This document shows positions 25,555-34,595 of a stretch of DNA of 64,000 bases, one piece after another. Each line of letters opens with the position of its first letter. Position 1 is the stretch's first letter. The position numbers and the translations under genes were made by a program. The notes under the pieces were generated by a model. That model was not told the origin of the DNA, ran no database searches, and saw only the letters and a list, made by a program, of their open reading frames with translations. Origin of the DNA: Streptomyces sp. NBC_01235 (GTDB lineage Bacteria; Actinomycetota; Actinomycetes; Streptomycetales; Streptomycetaceae); assembly GCF_035989285.1 (NCBI RefSeq), contig NZ_CP108513.1:9672001-9736000 (forward strand), in the 5' to 3' direction.

Positions 25555-25676
25555 GGAATCTCCCGAGAAGGGCGGACGAGGGGGGAAGGGGGCCGCATCG
25601 TGTGGGAGCGGCGGTCTCCTGTGTAGCAGGCACCGGACGGTGTCTCGGCGCAGTTCGGCGGCAGGGGGCCGAAGAG

Positions 25677-25746
25677 GGGCCGAAGGGCCCCATCACCTCG
25701 GGCGTATCGACCCCACCGGGCCCGCTCGGCCGGGGCCGGACGGCGG
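25677..25746. promoter_or_regulatory. DosR-like box upstream of flavohemoglobin
   Basis: GGGCCGAAGGGCCC at 25677-25690, with a half-matching GGGCCGGACGGCGG at 25733-25746, in the gap between adhE and hmp. A further perfect-arm copy, GGGCCGTTCAGCCC, lies at 25825-25838 inside the last codons of adhE. All precede hmp on the minus strand. Confidence 0.5.
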
Positions 25747-25821
25747 TGCGGCAAGGGCCCGCAGCCCCTGCCGCGACCGCCGCCGGAGCGTGACCGGGGC
25801 GCAGGCGGCGGTAGGCGCACC

Positions 25822-28515
25822 CTAGGGCCGTTCAGCCCGCTCGGCTTCCGGACGGTCCTGCGTACGGCCGTAGTAGGCCGTGCGCATGAGCTCCCGCATG
25901 TCGTCGAGCATCGGCATCCGCGGGTTGGCGGGCGCGCACTGGTCCTCGTAGGCGTTCAGGGCCTGCTGGGGCAGTGCGTCGAGGAAGGCGCGCTCGTCGA
26001 CGCCGAGCGCCTGGAAGGTCGGCTCTATGCCCACGGCGTCACGCAGCCGCTCCACCGCCGAGGCGAGCGACTCGACGCCCTCGGCCGGGGTGGCGGCCGG
26101 CAGGCCCAGGGCGCGGGCGATGTCCTGGAAGCGCTCGGGGGCGCGGTAGTGCTCGTACTTGGGCCAGCCGGTGAGCTTCGTGGGAACGGTGCCGTTGTAG
26201 CGGATGACGTGCGGAAGCAGAACGGCGTTGGTGCGGCCGTGCGCGATGTGGAAGGTGGCGCCGAGGGTGTGGGACATGGCGTGGACGATGCCGAGGAAGG
26301 CGTTGCCGAAGGCCATGCCCGCGATCGTGCCGGCGTTGTGCATCTTCTCCCGGGCCTGGGGCCGGGCCGCGCGGTCGTTGACCGCTCCCTCGATGTTCTC
26401 GAAGATCAGCCGGATCGCGTGCAGGGCGAGGCCGTCGGTGAAGTCGTTGGCGTAGACGGACACGTACGCCTCGATGGCGTGGGTGAGGGCGTCGAAGCCG
26501 CTGTCGGCGGCCAGCGAGCGGGGCAGCTCGGTGGTGAGCAGCGGGTCGACGATCGCCACGCTCGGGGTGAGCGCGTAGTCGGCCAGCGGGTACTTCTTGC
26601 CGGTGGCGGGGTCGGAGATGACGGCGAACGGCGTCACTTCGGCGCCGGTGCCCGAGGTCGTGGGGATGCACACCAGGCGGGCGAGCTTGCCGAGGACGGG
26701 GAAGCGGAAAGCCCGCTTGCGGATGTCGGAGAACTTGTGCCGCATGTCGGCGAAGTCGACGTCCTTGCCCTCGGCCTGCTGCTCGTACAACAGCCACATC
26801 ACCTTGGCCGCGTCCATGGGGGAGCCGCCGCCGAGGGCGATGATGGTGTCCGGGCGGAAGTCGCCCATCAGGCGGGCGCCGCGCCGGACCGAGTCGATGC
26901 TGGGCTCGGGTTCGACGTTGTCGATGACCTGGATGGTGACCGGCTCCCGGCGCCGCCGCAGCACGCGCTCGACCCGGTCGACGAGTCCGAGGCGGGTCAT
27001 CGTCGCGTCGGTGACGACGGTGACGCGGTGGATGTCCGGCATGGAGGCGAGGTAGCGGATGGCCTGCGGCTCGAAGTAGATCTTCGGCGGGACCTTGAAC
27101 CACTGCAGGTTGTTGCGGCGCACCGAGACCCTCTTGACGTTGAGCAGCTGGGCGGCGGAGACGTTGTTGGACACCGACGTGCTGCCCCAGGAGCCGCAGC
27201 CCAGTGTCAGCGACGGCAGCAGGCTGTTGTAGATGCCGCCGATGGCACCCTGCGAGGACGGGGCGTTGACGATGATCCGCACGGTCTTGATCCGCCTGCC
27301 GTACGCCTCCGCGAGCTCCATGTCCTCGGTGTGGATGACGGCACTGTGGCCCTGCCCGTGGAAGGCCACCATGTCGGCGGCCAGGTCGAAGCCCTGCTGT
27401 TCGGAGCCGGCGCGCAGGACGGCGAGGACCGGGCAGAGCTTCTCGCGGGTGAGCGGCTCGTCCGGGCCGACCCGGTCGGCCTCGACCAGGATGATCGACG
27501 TGTCCTGAGGCACGGAGAATCCGGCCTGCTCGGCGATCCAGGCCGGGCTCTGCCCGACGGCCGCGGCGTTGACCTTGGGCTCGCAGCCCGCGCCCGCGGC
27601 GCCGACCGGGAACAGGAAGGTCTCCAGCTTCGCCTTCTCCTCGGCGGTGGCCAAGTGGGCGTGCAGGGTGCGGAATTCGGTGAGGACCGCGTCGTAGACC
27701 TCCTCGTCGAGGATGACGGCCTGTTCGGAGGCGCAGATCATGCCGTTGTCGAACGACTTCGACAGCACCAGGTCGTTGACGGCCCGGCGCACGTCGGCGC
27801 TGCGGTGGACGTAGGCGGGGACGTTGCCGGCGCCCACGCCGAGGGCGGGCTTGCCGGCCGAGTAGGCGGCCTTGACCATCGCGTTGCCGCCGGTGGCGAG
27901 GATCAGCGAGACGCCCGGGTGGCGCATCAGGGCGCCCGTCGCCTCGACGGACGGGGTCTCGATCCACTGCACGCAGTGCTCCGGCGCGCCCGCGGCGACC
28001 GCCGCGTCCCGCACGATGCGGGCTGCCTGCGCGCTGCAGCGCTGGGCGGAGGGATGGAAGGCGAACACGACCGGGTTACGGGTCTTCAGCGCCATCAGCG
28101 CCTTGAAGACGGTGGTCGAGGTCGGGTTGGTGACGGGCGTGATCGCGCACACCACGCCGACGGGCTCGGCCACCTCGATCATGTCGTCGATGTCGTCGCG
28201 GGCGATGACGCCGACGGTCTTCATCGGGCCCATGCTGTGCGTGACGTACTCGCAGGCGAACATGTTCTTGGCCGCCTTGTCCTCGAAGACGCCGCGTCCG
28301 GTCTCCTCCACCGCCAGCCGCGCGAGTTCGGTGTGCTGGTCCAGCGCGGCGACCGAGGCCTTCTTCACGATGTGGTCGACCTGCTCCTGATCGAGCGCCT
28401 CGTAGTCGGCGAGTGCCTTGAGCCCGTTCGTCACCAGGTGGTCCACCGCGATGGCGATGTCGGACGGCGCGGCGGTGGGGCCGGTGGTCGCGCTGGGTTC
28501 GTCGTGGCGGGTCAT
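25822..28515 (-). CDS. adhE: Bifunctional acetaldehyde-CoA/alcohol dehydrogenase AdhE
   Basis: Two-enzyme fusion (897 aa) that reduces acetyl-CoA to acetaldehyde and then ethanol, regenerating two NAD. The aldehyde dehydrogenase half (1-440) has the catalytic cysteine in SFDNGMICASEQAV near residue 250 and TNPTSTTVFKALMALKTRNP. The iron-dependent alcohol dehydrogenase half has GGGSPMDAAKVMW, GTGAEVTPFAVI and the metal-binding histidines in AFLGIVHAMSHTLGATFHIAHG. GGAGG lies nine bases before ATG 28515. The full length means both halves are intact. With pyruvate formate-lyase it makes a complete ethanol fermentation branch. AdhE functions as spirosomes in other bacteria. Confidence 0.97.
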   Translation of the reverse strand: MTRHDEPSATTGPTAAPSDIAIAVDHLVTNGLKALADYEALDQEQVDHIVKKASVAALDQHTELARLAVEETGRGVFEDKAAKNMFACEYVTHSMGPMKTVGVIARDDIDDMIEVAEPVGVVCAITPVTNPTSTTVFKALMALKTRNPVVFAFHPSAQRCSAQAARIVRDAAVAAGAPEHCVQWIETPSVEATGALMRHPGVSLILATGGNAMVKAAYSAGKPALGVGAGNVPAYVHRSADVRRAVNDLVLSKSFDNGMICASEQAVILDEEVYDAVLTEFRTLHAHLATAEEKAKLETFLFPVGAAGAGCEPKVNAAAVGQSPAWIAEQAGFSVPQDTSIILVEADRVGPDEPLTREKLCPVLAVLRAGSEQQGFDLAADMVAFHGQGHSAVIHTEDMELAEAYGRRIKTVRIIVNAPSSQGAIGGIYNSLLPSLTLGCGSWGSTSVSNNVSAAQLLNVKRVSVRRNNLQWFKVPPKIYFEPQAIRYLASMPDIHRVTVVTDATMTRLGLVDRVERVLRRRREPVTIQVIDNVEPEPSIDSVRRGARLMGDFRPDTIIALGGGSPMDAAKVMWLLYEQQAEGKDVDFADMRHKFSDIRKRAFRFPVLGKLARLVCIPTTSGTGAEVTPFAVISDPATGKKYPLADYALTPSVAIVDPLLTTELPRSLAADSGFDALTHAIEAYVSVYANDFTDGLALHAIRLIFENIEGAVNDRAARPQAREKMHNAGTIAGMAFGNAFLGIVHAMSHTLGATFHIAHGRTNAVLLPHVIRYNGTVPTKLTGWPKYEHYRAPERFQDIARALGLPAATPAEGVESLASAVERLRDAVGIEPTFQALGVDERAFLDALPQQALNAYEDQCAPANPRMPMLDDMRELMRTAYYGRTQDRPEAERAERP

Positions 28516-28622
28516 GGGGGCGGGCCTCCGTCGTCGAAAGGGCGACGCCGCGGGGCGGCGGCGCGGGGGGAGGGAGCGGAAGCCCGGGAAGGGGGTACCG
28601 CTCCCACCAGCAGCGTCTCTCC

Positions 28623-29330
28623 TCAGCGACCCTCCCTCCCAGGTCCCGATGGTCCCTTCGTAGGGCTGACCGGCCCTGCGTCGAAGCGGAGGTTCAGCCT
28701 GTTGACGACGCCGACCACCCCGTCCACCCGATACGTCAGGCGGATCGCTTGCGGGACGGCGTCGCGTTCCTCCACGGACCCTTCGAGCGTGACCATGCCG
28801 TCCCGGACCGAGACGCCCACGCTGTGGGCCGGCAGGCCCAGCGCGCGGGTCACCACCTCGTCGCGGACCTCCTGGCGGATCTCGTCGTCCGTGCGCAGGA
28901 AGACCCGCAGCAGGTCGCGCCGGGTGGCGATGCCGATCAGCCGGTCCTCCTCGTCCACGACCGGGAGACGCTCGACGCCGTGACGCTCCATCACGCGCGC
29001 GGCGTCCGCGATCCGTTGCTCCGGATGCACGGTGACGGCGGGGCTCGACATCAGTTCCGCCGCCGTGGTGGCGCGGCCTTCGGCGCGCCGGGCGGAGCGG
29101 CCCAGCGGGAGCATCCGCCGGCGCCGTGGCGGGCCGTCCGCGGACCGGGCCGCCTGGCGGCGGATCAGATCGGTCTCGGAGATCACTCCGACCACCTTGT
29201 CGTCCTCGTCCACGACGGGCAGTCCGCTGATCCCATGCCGGTCCAGCAGCCTGACGACGTCCTTGAACGATGTCTCCCGGTGCGCCTCGACGACCTCACG
29301 GGTCATCACCTCACCGACGATGCGAGCCAT
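28623..29330 (-). CDS. CBS-pair protein with C-terminal BON domain
   Basis: Paralogue (235 aa) of the proteins at 14109 and 40354: CBS 1 FKDVVRLLDRHGISGLPVVDEDDKV, basic linker (PRRRRMLPLGRSARRAEGR), CBS 2 ERLPVVDEEDRLIGIATRRDLL, then BON (HSVGVSVRDGMVTLEGSVEER). ATG 29330 is chosen because a perfect AAAGGAGGTG lies seven bases upstream; an in-frame GTG at 29339 would bury that site. It starts 15 bp after ppdK, so the two form an operon. The C-terminal 20 residues are a proline/glycine tail whose DNA doubles as the adhE box pair. Confidence 0.9.
   Translation of the reverse strand: MARIVGEVMTREVVEAHRETSFKDVVRLLDRHGISGLPVVDEDDKVVGVISETDLIRRQAARSADGPPRRRRMLPLGRSARRAEGRATTAAELMSSPAVTVHPEQRIADAARVMERHGVERLPVVDEEDRLIGIATRRDLLRVFLRTDDEIRQEVRDEVVTRALGLPAHSVGVSVRDGMVTLEGSVEERDAVPQAIRLTYRVDGVVGVVNRLNLRFDAGPVSPTKGPSGPGREGR
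28642..28676. promoter_or_regulatory. Tandem DosR-like boxes upstream of adhE, inside the CBS-BON coding tail
   Basis: GGTCCCGATGGTCCC (28642-28656) and GGGCTGACCGGCCC (28663-28676), 21 bp apart, 127-161 bp before the adhE start. Both lie in the last ~20 codons of the upstream CBS-BON gene, encoding the tail AGPVSPTKGPSGPG that the paralogues lack. Confidence 0.58.
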
Positions 29331-29345
29331 GCCGCCCACCTCCTT

Positions 29346-32030
29346 TCACCTGCTGTCGCTGGTCTCCGTCGTGGAGAGCGCGGCACGTCCGGCCTCCAGC
29401 CGCGCGACCGGGACGCGGAACGGCGAGCAGGAGACGTAGTCCAGTCCGGCCGAGTGGAAGAAGTGGACGGAGTCCGGATCCCCGCCGTGCTCGCCGCAGA
29501 CGCCGATCTTCAGGTCGGGGCGCGCGGCGCGCCCCTCGTCGACCGCGATCCGGACCAGCCGGCCCACTCCGTCGCGGTCGAGGGTCTCGAACGGTGAGGT
29601 GGCGAAGATGCCCCGGTCGAGATAGGCGGAGAAGAAGGCCGCCTCGACGTCGTCGCGGGAGAAGCCCCAGGTGGTCTGCGTGAGGTCGTTGGTGCCGAAG
29701 GAGAAGAACTCGGCCTCCTCGGCGATCCGGCCGGCCGTGAGCGCGGCCCGGGGCAGCTCGATCATGGTTCCGACCGGGCAGTGCACGGGGACGCCGGACT
29801 CCTTGGAGACCTCGGCGAGGACGCGTTCCACCTCTTCGCGCTCGATGCGCAGTTCCTCGACGGCGCCGACCAGCGGCACCATGATCTCCGCCTCGGGGGA
29901 GCCCCCGGCCTTCGTGCGCTCCACGACCGCCTCGGCGATCGCCCGCACCTGCATGGCGACCAGTCCCGGGACGACCAGGCCCAGACGCACGCCGCGCAGC
30001 CCGAGCATCGGGTTCTCCTCGTGCATGCGGTTGACCGCTTCGAGGAGTTCGGTGTCGTGCGGTTCGGACACGGAGCCCTGCGCCTGCGCGGTGGCGATGC
30101 GCACGGCCAGGTCGGTGCGGTCGGGCAGGAACTCGTGCAGGGGCGGGTCGATGAGCCGGATGGTGACCGGCAGACCGTCCATCGCCTCCAGGATGCCGAT
30201 GAAGTCCTGCCGCTGGAGCGGCAGCAACGCGCCCAGCGCCTGCTCGCGCTCGGTCTCGTCGCGGGCCAGGATCATCGCCTCGACCAGCTTGCGGCGCTCG
30301 CCGAGGAACATGTGCTCGGTGCGGCACAGCCCGACGCCCTGCGCGCCGAACCGCCGGGCGCGGGCGGCGTCCTCGGGGGTGTCGGCGTTCGCCCGCACCT
30401 CCAGCCGCCGGGCGCCGTCGGCCCGTTCCATGGCGCGGGCCACGGCCTCGACCAGCCCGGCCGGCCTCTCACCCGTCTCGAAGTAGCGCATCACCGCGGA
30501 GTCGACCAGCGGGGCGGCGCCCAGGTACACGGCGCCCTCGGAGCCGTCGACGGAGATGACCGTGCCCTCCTCGACGGTGGTGTCGCCCACGGTGAAGCGA
30601 CGCGCCGCCGTGTCCACGGTGAGTTCCTCGGCGCCGCACACGCACACCGTGCCCATGCCGCGGGCGACCACGGCCGCGTGGCTGGTCTTGCCGCCGCGGC
30701 TGGTCAGCACCGCCTGTGCGGCGATCATGCCCGGCAGGTCGTCGGGGGTGGTCTCCTGGCGGACGAGGACGACCTTCTCGCCGGCGGCGGCCCGGCGGAC
30801 GGCTTCGGCGGAGTCGAACACCGCGGCGCCCACGGCCGCACCCGGAGAGGCCGGGAGACCGTGCGCGAGCGCCTCGCCGACGGCCGAGGTGTCGAACCGG
30901 GGGAACATCAACCGGGCGAGACCGTCCCCGCTGACACGGACCAGACCCTCGTCGGAGGTGATCAGGCCCTCGTCGGCCAGCTCGGCGGCGAGGGCGAACG
31001 CGGCCTCGGCGGTGCGCTTGCCCACCCGGGTCTGCAGCATCCACAGCCGGCCGCGCTCGATGGTGAACTCGATGTCGCACAGATCCCGGTAGTGGGTCTC
31101 CAGCGTCCGCAGGTGGCCGCGCAGCTGCTCGTAGGAGACGGGATCCAGGTCCCCCAGAGCGGTCAGCGGGACGGTGTTGCGGATTCCGGCGACGACGTCC
31201 TCGCCCTGGGCGTTCGCCAGATAGTCGCCGTACAGGCCGGGCCGCCCCGTGGCCGGGTCGCGGGTGAAGGCGACGCCGCTGCCGGAGTCGGACCCGAGAT
31301 TGCCGAAGACCATGGTCTGCACGTTGACCGCGGTGCCCAGGTCCTCGGAGATGTGCTCGCGGCGGCGGTACACCCGGGCGCGTTCGCCCCGCCAGGACTC
31401 GAAGACGGCGAGCACCGCCCGGCGCAGCTGCTCGGCCGGGGACTGCGGGAAGTCCTCACCGGTCTCCCGGCGGATCAGGCCCTTGTACGTCGTGACGAGC
31501 CCGGCCAGGTCGGCCGCGTTCAGGCCCAGGTCGTTCACCGCGCCCCGGGTTCGCTTGAGGTCGGCCAGGGCGTTCTCGAACAGGGAGCCGTCGACGCCCA
31601 TGACCGTGCTGCCGAACATCTGGATGAGACGGCGGTAGGAGTCCCAGGCGAAGCGCTCGTTCCCGGAGACCTTCGCCAGGCCGAGGACGGAGTCGTCGTC
31701 GAGGCCGATGTCGAGGATCGTCTCCATCATGCCGGGCATGGAGAACCGCGCCCCGGAGCGGACGGACAGCAGCAGCGGGTCGTCGGGCTGACCCAGCCGT
31801 CGTCCCGCGGCCTGCTCCAGGGCGGTGAGGTGCTCGGAGATCTCGCGGGCCAGTGTGTCCGGCTCGGTGCCGGTGGCGAGGAAGGCCCGGCAGGCCTCGG
31901 TGGTCACGGTGAATCCCGGCGGGACCGGCAGCCCCAGCCGGGTCATCTCGGCCAGGTTCGCGCCCTTGCCGCCGAGCAGGTCGGCCAGGTCACGGCCGCC
32001 TTCTGCGAAGTCGTACACGTAACGGACCAT
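29346..32030 (-). CDS. ppdK: Pyruvate, phosphate dikinase
   Basis: Interconverts pyruvate, ATP and phosphate with phosphoenolpyruvate, AMP and pyrophosphate (894 aa). The N-terminal ATP-grasp part begins YVYDFAEGGRDLADLLGGKG. The swivelling phosphohistidine is in LTSRGGKTSHAAVVARGMG near residue 450, and the PEP-binding barrel has GLCRTEHMFL, GVRLGLVVPGL and GVCGEHGGDPDS. Full length. ATG 32030 follows GGAGGAGA. In fermenting or starved cells it can run toward pyruvate and save ATP by using pyrophosphate. No dikinase regulatory kinase gene is in the window. First gene of an operon with CBS-BON, behind a box pair. Confidence 0.97.
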   Translation of the reverse strand: MVRYVYDFAEGGRDLADLLGGKGANLAEMTRLGLPVPPGFTVTTEACRAFLATGTEPDTLAREISEHLTALEQAAGRRLGQPDDPLLLSVRSGARFSMPGMMETILDIGLDDDSVLGLAKVSGNERFAWDSYRRLIQMFGSTVMGVDGSLFENALADLKRTRGAVNDLGLNAADLAGLVTTYKGLIRRETGEDFPQSPAEQLRRAVLAVFESWRGERARVYRRREHISEDLGTAVNVQTMVFGNLGSDSGSGVAFTRDPATGRPGLYGDYLANAQGEDVVAGIRNTVPLTALGDLDPVSYEQLRGHLRTLETHYRDLCDIEFTIERGRLWMLQTRVGKRTAEAAFALAAELADEGLITSDEGLVRVSGDGLARLMFPRFDTSAVGEALAHGLPASPGAAVGAAVFDSAEAVRRAAAGEKVVLVRQETTPDDLPGMIAAQAVLTSRGGKTSHAAVVARGMGTVCVCGAEELTVDTAARRFTVGDTTVEEGTVISVDGSEGAVYLGAAPLVDSAVMRYFETGERPAGLVEAVARAMERADGARRLEVRANADTPEDAARARRFGAQGVGLCRTEHMFLGERRKLVEAMILARDETEREQALGALLPLQRQDFIGILEAMDGLPVTIRLIDPPLHEFLPDRTDLAVRIATAQAQGSVSEPHDTELLEAVNRMHEENPMLGLRGVRLGLVVPGLVAMQVRAIAEAVVERTKAGGSPEAEIMVPLVGAVEELRIEREEVERVLAEVSKESGVPVHCPVGTMIELPRAALTAGRIAEEAEFFSFGTNDLTQTTWGFSRDDVEAAFFSAYLDRGIFATSPFETLDRDGVGRLVRIAVDEGRAARPDLKIGVCGEHGGDPDSVHFFHSAGLDYVSCSPFRVPVARLEAGRAALSTTETSDSR

Positions 32031-32103
32031 GACGTCGGTCTCCTCCGTCGGGCTGCGGGCTGGATACTTCTCCAGCGTCCGACCGCCGGGACCGCGAGGG
32101 GCA

Positions 32104-32140
32104 GGTGCTGTCGGTCCCCTCCACCGGGGCCGGTCGGCCC
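32104..32140. promoter_or_regulatory. Tandem DosR-like boxes between ppdK and the sensor kinase
   Basis: GGTGCTGTCGGTCC (32104-32117) and perfect GGGCCGGTCGGCCC (32127-32140), 23 bp apart, in a 341-bp divergent gap. On the ppdK side TGGAGA (complement of 32069-32074) stands 30 bp from the box. The kinase start is 232 bp away with no matching element, so ppdK is the likelier target. Confidence 0.62.
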
Positions 32141-32371
32141 AGGCGGATCCGTCCCTTCGCCGTGGGCATGCCCGACGGAGTCGGTCGTGGGGTGCGCCGC
32201 GCACGAGTCAGCGGTGCAGGCCAGAGCCGCTGCCGGCGGAATTCGGGGCACTGAGGAGCAGTCCTGGGCAGTCGGCCCCATTCGCTACCGCATCCGGCGG
32301 CTGAACCATTACGGTGACACATGATCGGACCGGTGGGTGTCCGTGCGTTGAGGGGACCTGGAGGAAGACCG

Positions 32372-34090
32372 GTGGGAAGCTCCGAGGAGGCCCGCGTACG
32401 GCTGCCGCAGCTGAGGCTGGACGAGCTGCTGGAAGAGCTCCAGGCGCGCCTGGACGCGGCCCGCGGCACCCGCGACCGGGTGCACAGCCTGCTGGAGGCC
32501 GTGCTGTCGGTCGGCCGGGAGCTGGATCTGGAGCAGGCCCTGCACAGCATCGTGGAGGCCGCCGCGGCCCTGGTCGACGCGGAGTACGCGGCGCTCGGCG
32601 TGATCGGCCCGGACGGCAGGCGGCTTTCGGCCTTTCACACCGTCGGGGTCAGCGAGGAGCAGATCGCCCGGATCGGCCCGTATCCGGAGGGCCACGGCAT
32701 TCTCGGAGAGCTGATCCGCCATCCGGAGCCGCTGCGCCTGGCGAAGATCTCCGAGCATCCGGCCTCGTACGGCTTCCCGGCGCACCACCCGCCGATGAAC
32801 ACCTTCCTCGGCGTCCCGATCCGGGTGCGCGACCAGATCTTCGGCAATCTGTACCTGACGGAGAAGCGGGGCGGCGGCCAGTTCGACGAGGACGACATCT
32901 CGGTCACGCTGACGTTGGCCGTGGCGGCCGGAGTCGCGATCGACAACGCCCGGCTGTACGAGGAGTCCCGGCTCCGGGAACGCTGGCTGCGGGCGAACGC
33001 GGAGGTCACCCACAGCCTGATGTCCGGCGGTGACAGCACCGACGTGCTCGCTCTGATTGCGGAGCGGGCCGGTGAGATCACCGGATCCGCCCTTGCGGCG
33101 GTCGCGCTGCCCATGGGGGACACCGGGTCGCTCGTCGTGGAGATCGCCGTCGGAATGGACGCCGAGGCGCACCGGGGGCTCGTGCTGTCGATGGACCGGA
33201 GCCTGATGGGGCTGGCCTTCTCCGGCGAGACCCCGGTCACCACCGAGGACGTCACCCACGACGAGCGCATCTCGCTGGAACCTCCGCGTTTCGGGGGACT
33301 CGGCCCCGCTGTGGCCGTGCCCATCGGCACCGGCGAGGCGGGCGCACGGGGCGTGGTCCTGCTGGCGCGGGAAGTCGGCCGGCCGGTGTTCTCGGCGACG
33401 GAGGCCGAGACCTTGCAGGCCTTCGCCGCACAGGCCGCCGTCGCGATGGAGCTGGCGGAACGCCGCCAGGACGCCGAGGAGGTCGCGGTGCTCAAGGACC
33501 GCGACCGTATCGCACGCGACCTGCACGATCTGGCGATCCAGCGGCTGTTCGCCACCGGTATGACGCTGCAGAGCGCGGGCCGTTTCATCGAGCACGACGA
33601 GGCCGCCGAGCGCGTCGTGCGCGCGGTCGACGACCTGGACGAGACCATCAAGATCATCAGGTCGACGATCTTCGGCCTGCGTACCCGCGAGGGCGTGGGG
33701 GAGGCCGGCCTGCGGGCCCGCGCCGTGCGGGTGGTCGGGGAGGCCGCGCCGGTCCTCGGGTTCCCCCCCGGCGTCCGCATGGAGGGCCTGCTGGACACCG
33801 ACGTGCCGAAGGAGATCGCCGACCACGTGGTGGCGGTGCTCTCCGAGGCCCTGACCAACATCGCCCGCCACGCCCGCGCGGACCGGGCCGATGTGCTCCT
33901 GGCGACGGACGGGCGGGAGGTACGGCTGTCGGTCACCGACAGCGGCGTGGGGATCCCGGAGGGCGGCCGCCGCAGCGGGCTGCGCAACATGGCGGAACGC
34001 GCCGAGCAGTTGGGTGGCAGCCTGGAACTGGGCAAGCCCGAGGGCGGCGGCACCGCGCTGGTGTGGCGGGTGCCGGCACCGAAGCCGTAG
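32372..34090 (+). CDS. DevS/OsdK-like GAF-GAF sensor histidine kinase
   Basis: Soluble oxygen/redox sensor kinase candidate (572 aa). Two GAF domains (~45-200 and ~225-365) are followed by a HisKA_3 dimerisation helix with His385 in DRIARDLHDLAIQRLF and an HATPase domain (EALTNIARHARADR, DSGVGIPEGGRRSGLRNMAERA). GAF-A contains GFPAHHPPMNTFLGVPIRVR with His138-His139, close to the region where mycobacterial DevS carries its heme-ligating histidine; heme binding is inference. GTG 32372 follows GGAGGAAG by seven bases, whereas ATG 32321 lacks a site. The phosphorylated partner should be a NarL-type regulator, but none is adjacent. Confidence 0.88.
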   Translation: MGSSEEARVRLPQLRLDELLEELQARLDAARGTRDRVHSLLEAVLSVGRELDLEQALHSIVEAAAALVDAEYAALGVIGPDGRRLSAFHTVGVSEEQIARIGPYPEGHGILGELIRHPEPLRLAKISEHPASYGFPAHHPPMNTFLGVPIRVRDQIFGNLYLTEKRGGGQFDEDDISVTLTLAVAAGVAIDNARLYEESRLRERWLRANAEVTHSLMSGGDSTDVLALIAERAGEITGSALAAVALPMGDTGSLVVEIAVGMDAEAHRGLVLSMDRSLMGLAFSGETPVTTEDVTHDERISLEPPRFGGLGPAVAVPIGTGEAGARGVVLLAREVGRPVFSATEAETLQAFAAQAAVAMELAERRQDAEEVAVLKDRDRIARDLHDLAIQRLFATGMTLQSAGRFIEHDEAAERVVRAVDDLDETIKIIRSTIFGLRTREGVGEAGLRARAVRVVGEAAPVLGFPPGVRMEGLLDTDVPKEIADHVVAVLSEALTNIARHARADRADVLLATDGREVRLSVTDSGVGIPEGGRRSGLRNMAERAEQLGGSLELGKPEGGGTALVWRVPAPKP

Positions 34091-34102
34091 GGCCTGCAGA
34101 CG

Positions 34103-34588
34103 TCAGCGGCTCGCGGAGTCCAGTGCCGACTGCAGTGACTCGCGGTAGCCGTCGCTGGTGTACGTGGCTCCGGAGACGGTGTCGATGTCGGCGCTCTGGG
34201 CCGTGAGGACCTCTCTGGTCAGCTGTGGGACGGCATAGGCGTTGATCTGCTGATCTCTCGGGTTCTCCTGTGGGTACTCGACCGCGGTGACGTCGGTGAT
34301 CTTCCCGTTCGTCAGCGTGACACGGACCTGGACGGGGCCGTAGCGGGTCTGGACCGAGTCCCCGGTGAGGGTCTGGGTTCCCGTGGCCGCCGATCCGCTC
34401 GATCCGCCCGACCCGGTCGTGCCACCCGACGTGCTGGAACTGCTGGACGGCGCGGGCGAGGTCGCCAACCCGGCGACGGACGGTGTCGTGTGCGGCTTCA
34501 GCGACAGCAGCAGCACCATCCCGGAGACGGTCGCGGCGCTCGCCAGCACGATGCGGCGCAGCGGGCGGTTCTTCTTCAACGTGTGCAA
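34103..34588 (-). CDS. Membrane-anchored FMN-binding domain protein
   Basis: Protein of about 161 aa. A basic N-terminus (KKNRPLRR) and one signal-anchor helix (IVLASAATVSGMVLLLSL) are followed by a Ser/Gly/Thr-rich linker and an FMN-binding domain (QTRYGPVQVRVTLTNGKITDV) ending in DTVSGATYTSDGYRESLQSA. The SGAT motif is the site where ApbE-type flavinyl transferases attach FMN covalently to threonine, outside the membrane. Start: TTG 34588 with GTGAGG upstream, or TTG 34579; both couple to the preceding reductase-like gene, whose stop is 7 bp away. It probably passes electrons with that membrane oxidase. No apbE is in the window. Confidence 0.82.
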   Translation of the reverse strand: MHTLKKNRPLRRIVLASAATVSGMVLLLSLKPHTTPSVAGLATSPAPSSSSSTSGGTTGSGGSSGSAATGTQTLTGDSVQTRYGPVQVRVTLTNGKITDVTAVEYPQENPRDQQINAYAVPQLTREVLTAQSADIDTVSGATYTSDGYRESLQSALDSASR

Positions 34589-34595
34589 GACGGCC

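Noticed and set aside
25825..25838. Perfect-arm box GGGCCGTTCAGCCC over the adhE stop codon
   Set aside because: It may be functional for hmp but lies 271 bp from that start and encodes ordinary adhE codons; kept only as a note, not as a separate regulatory feature.
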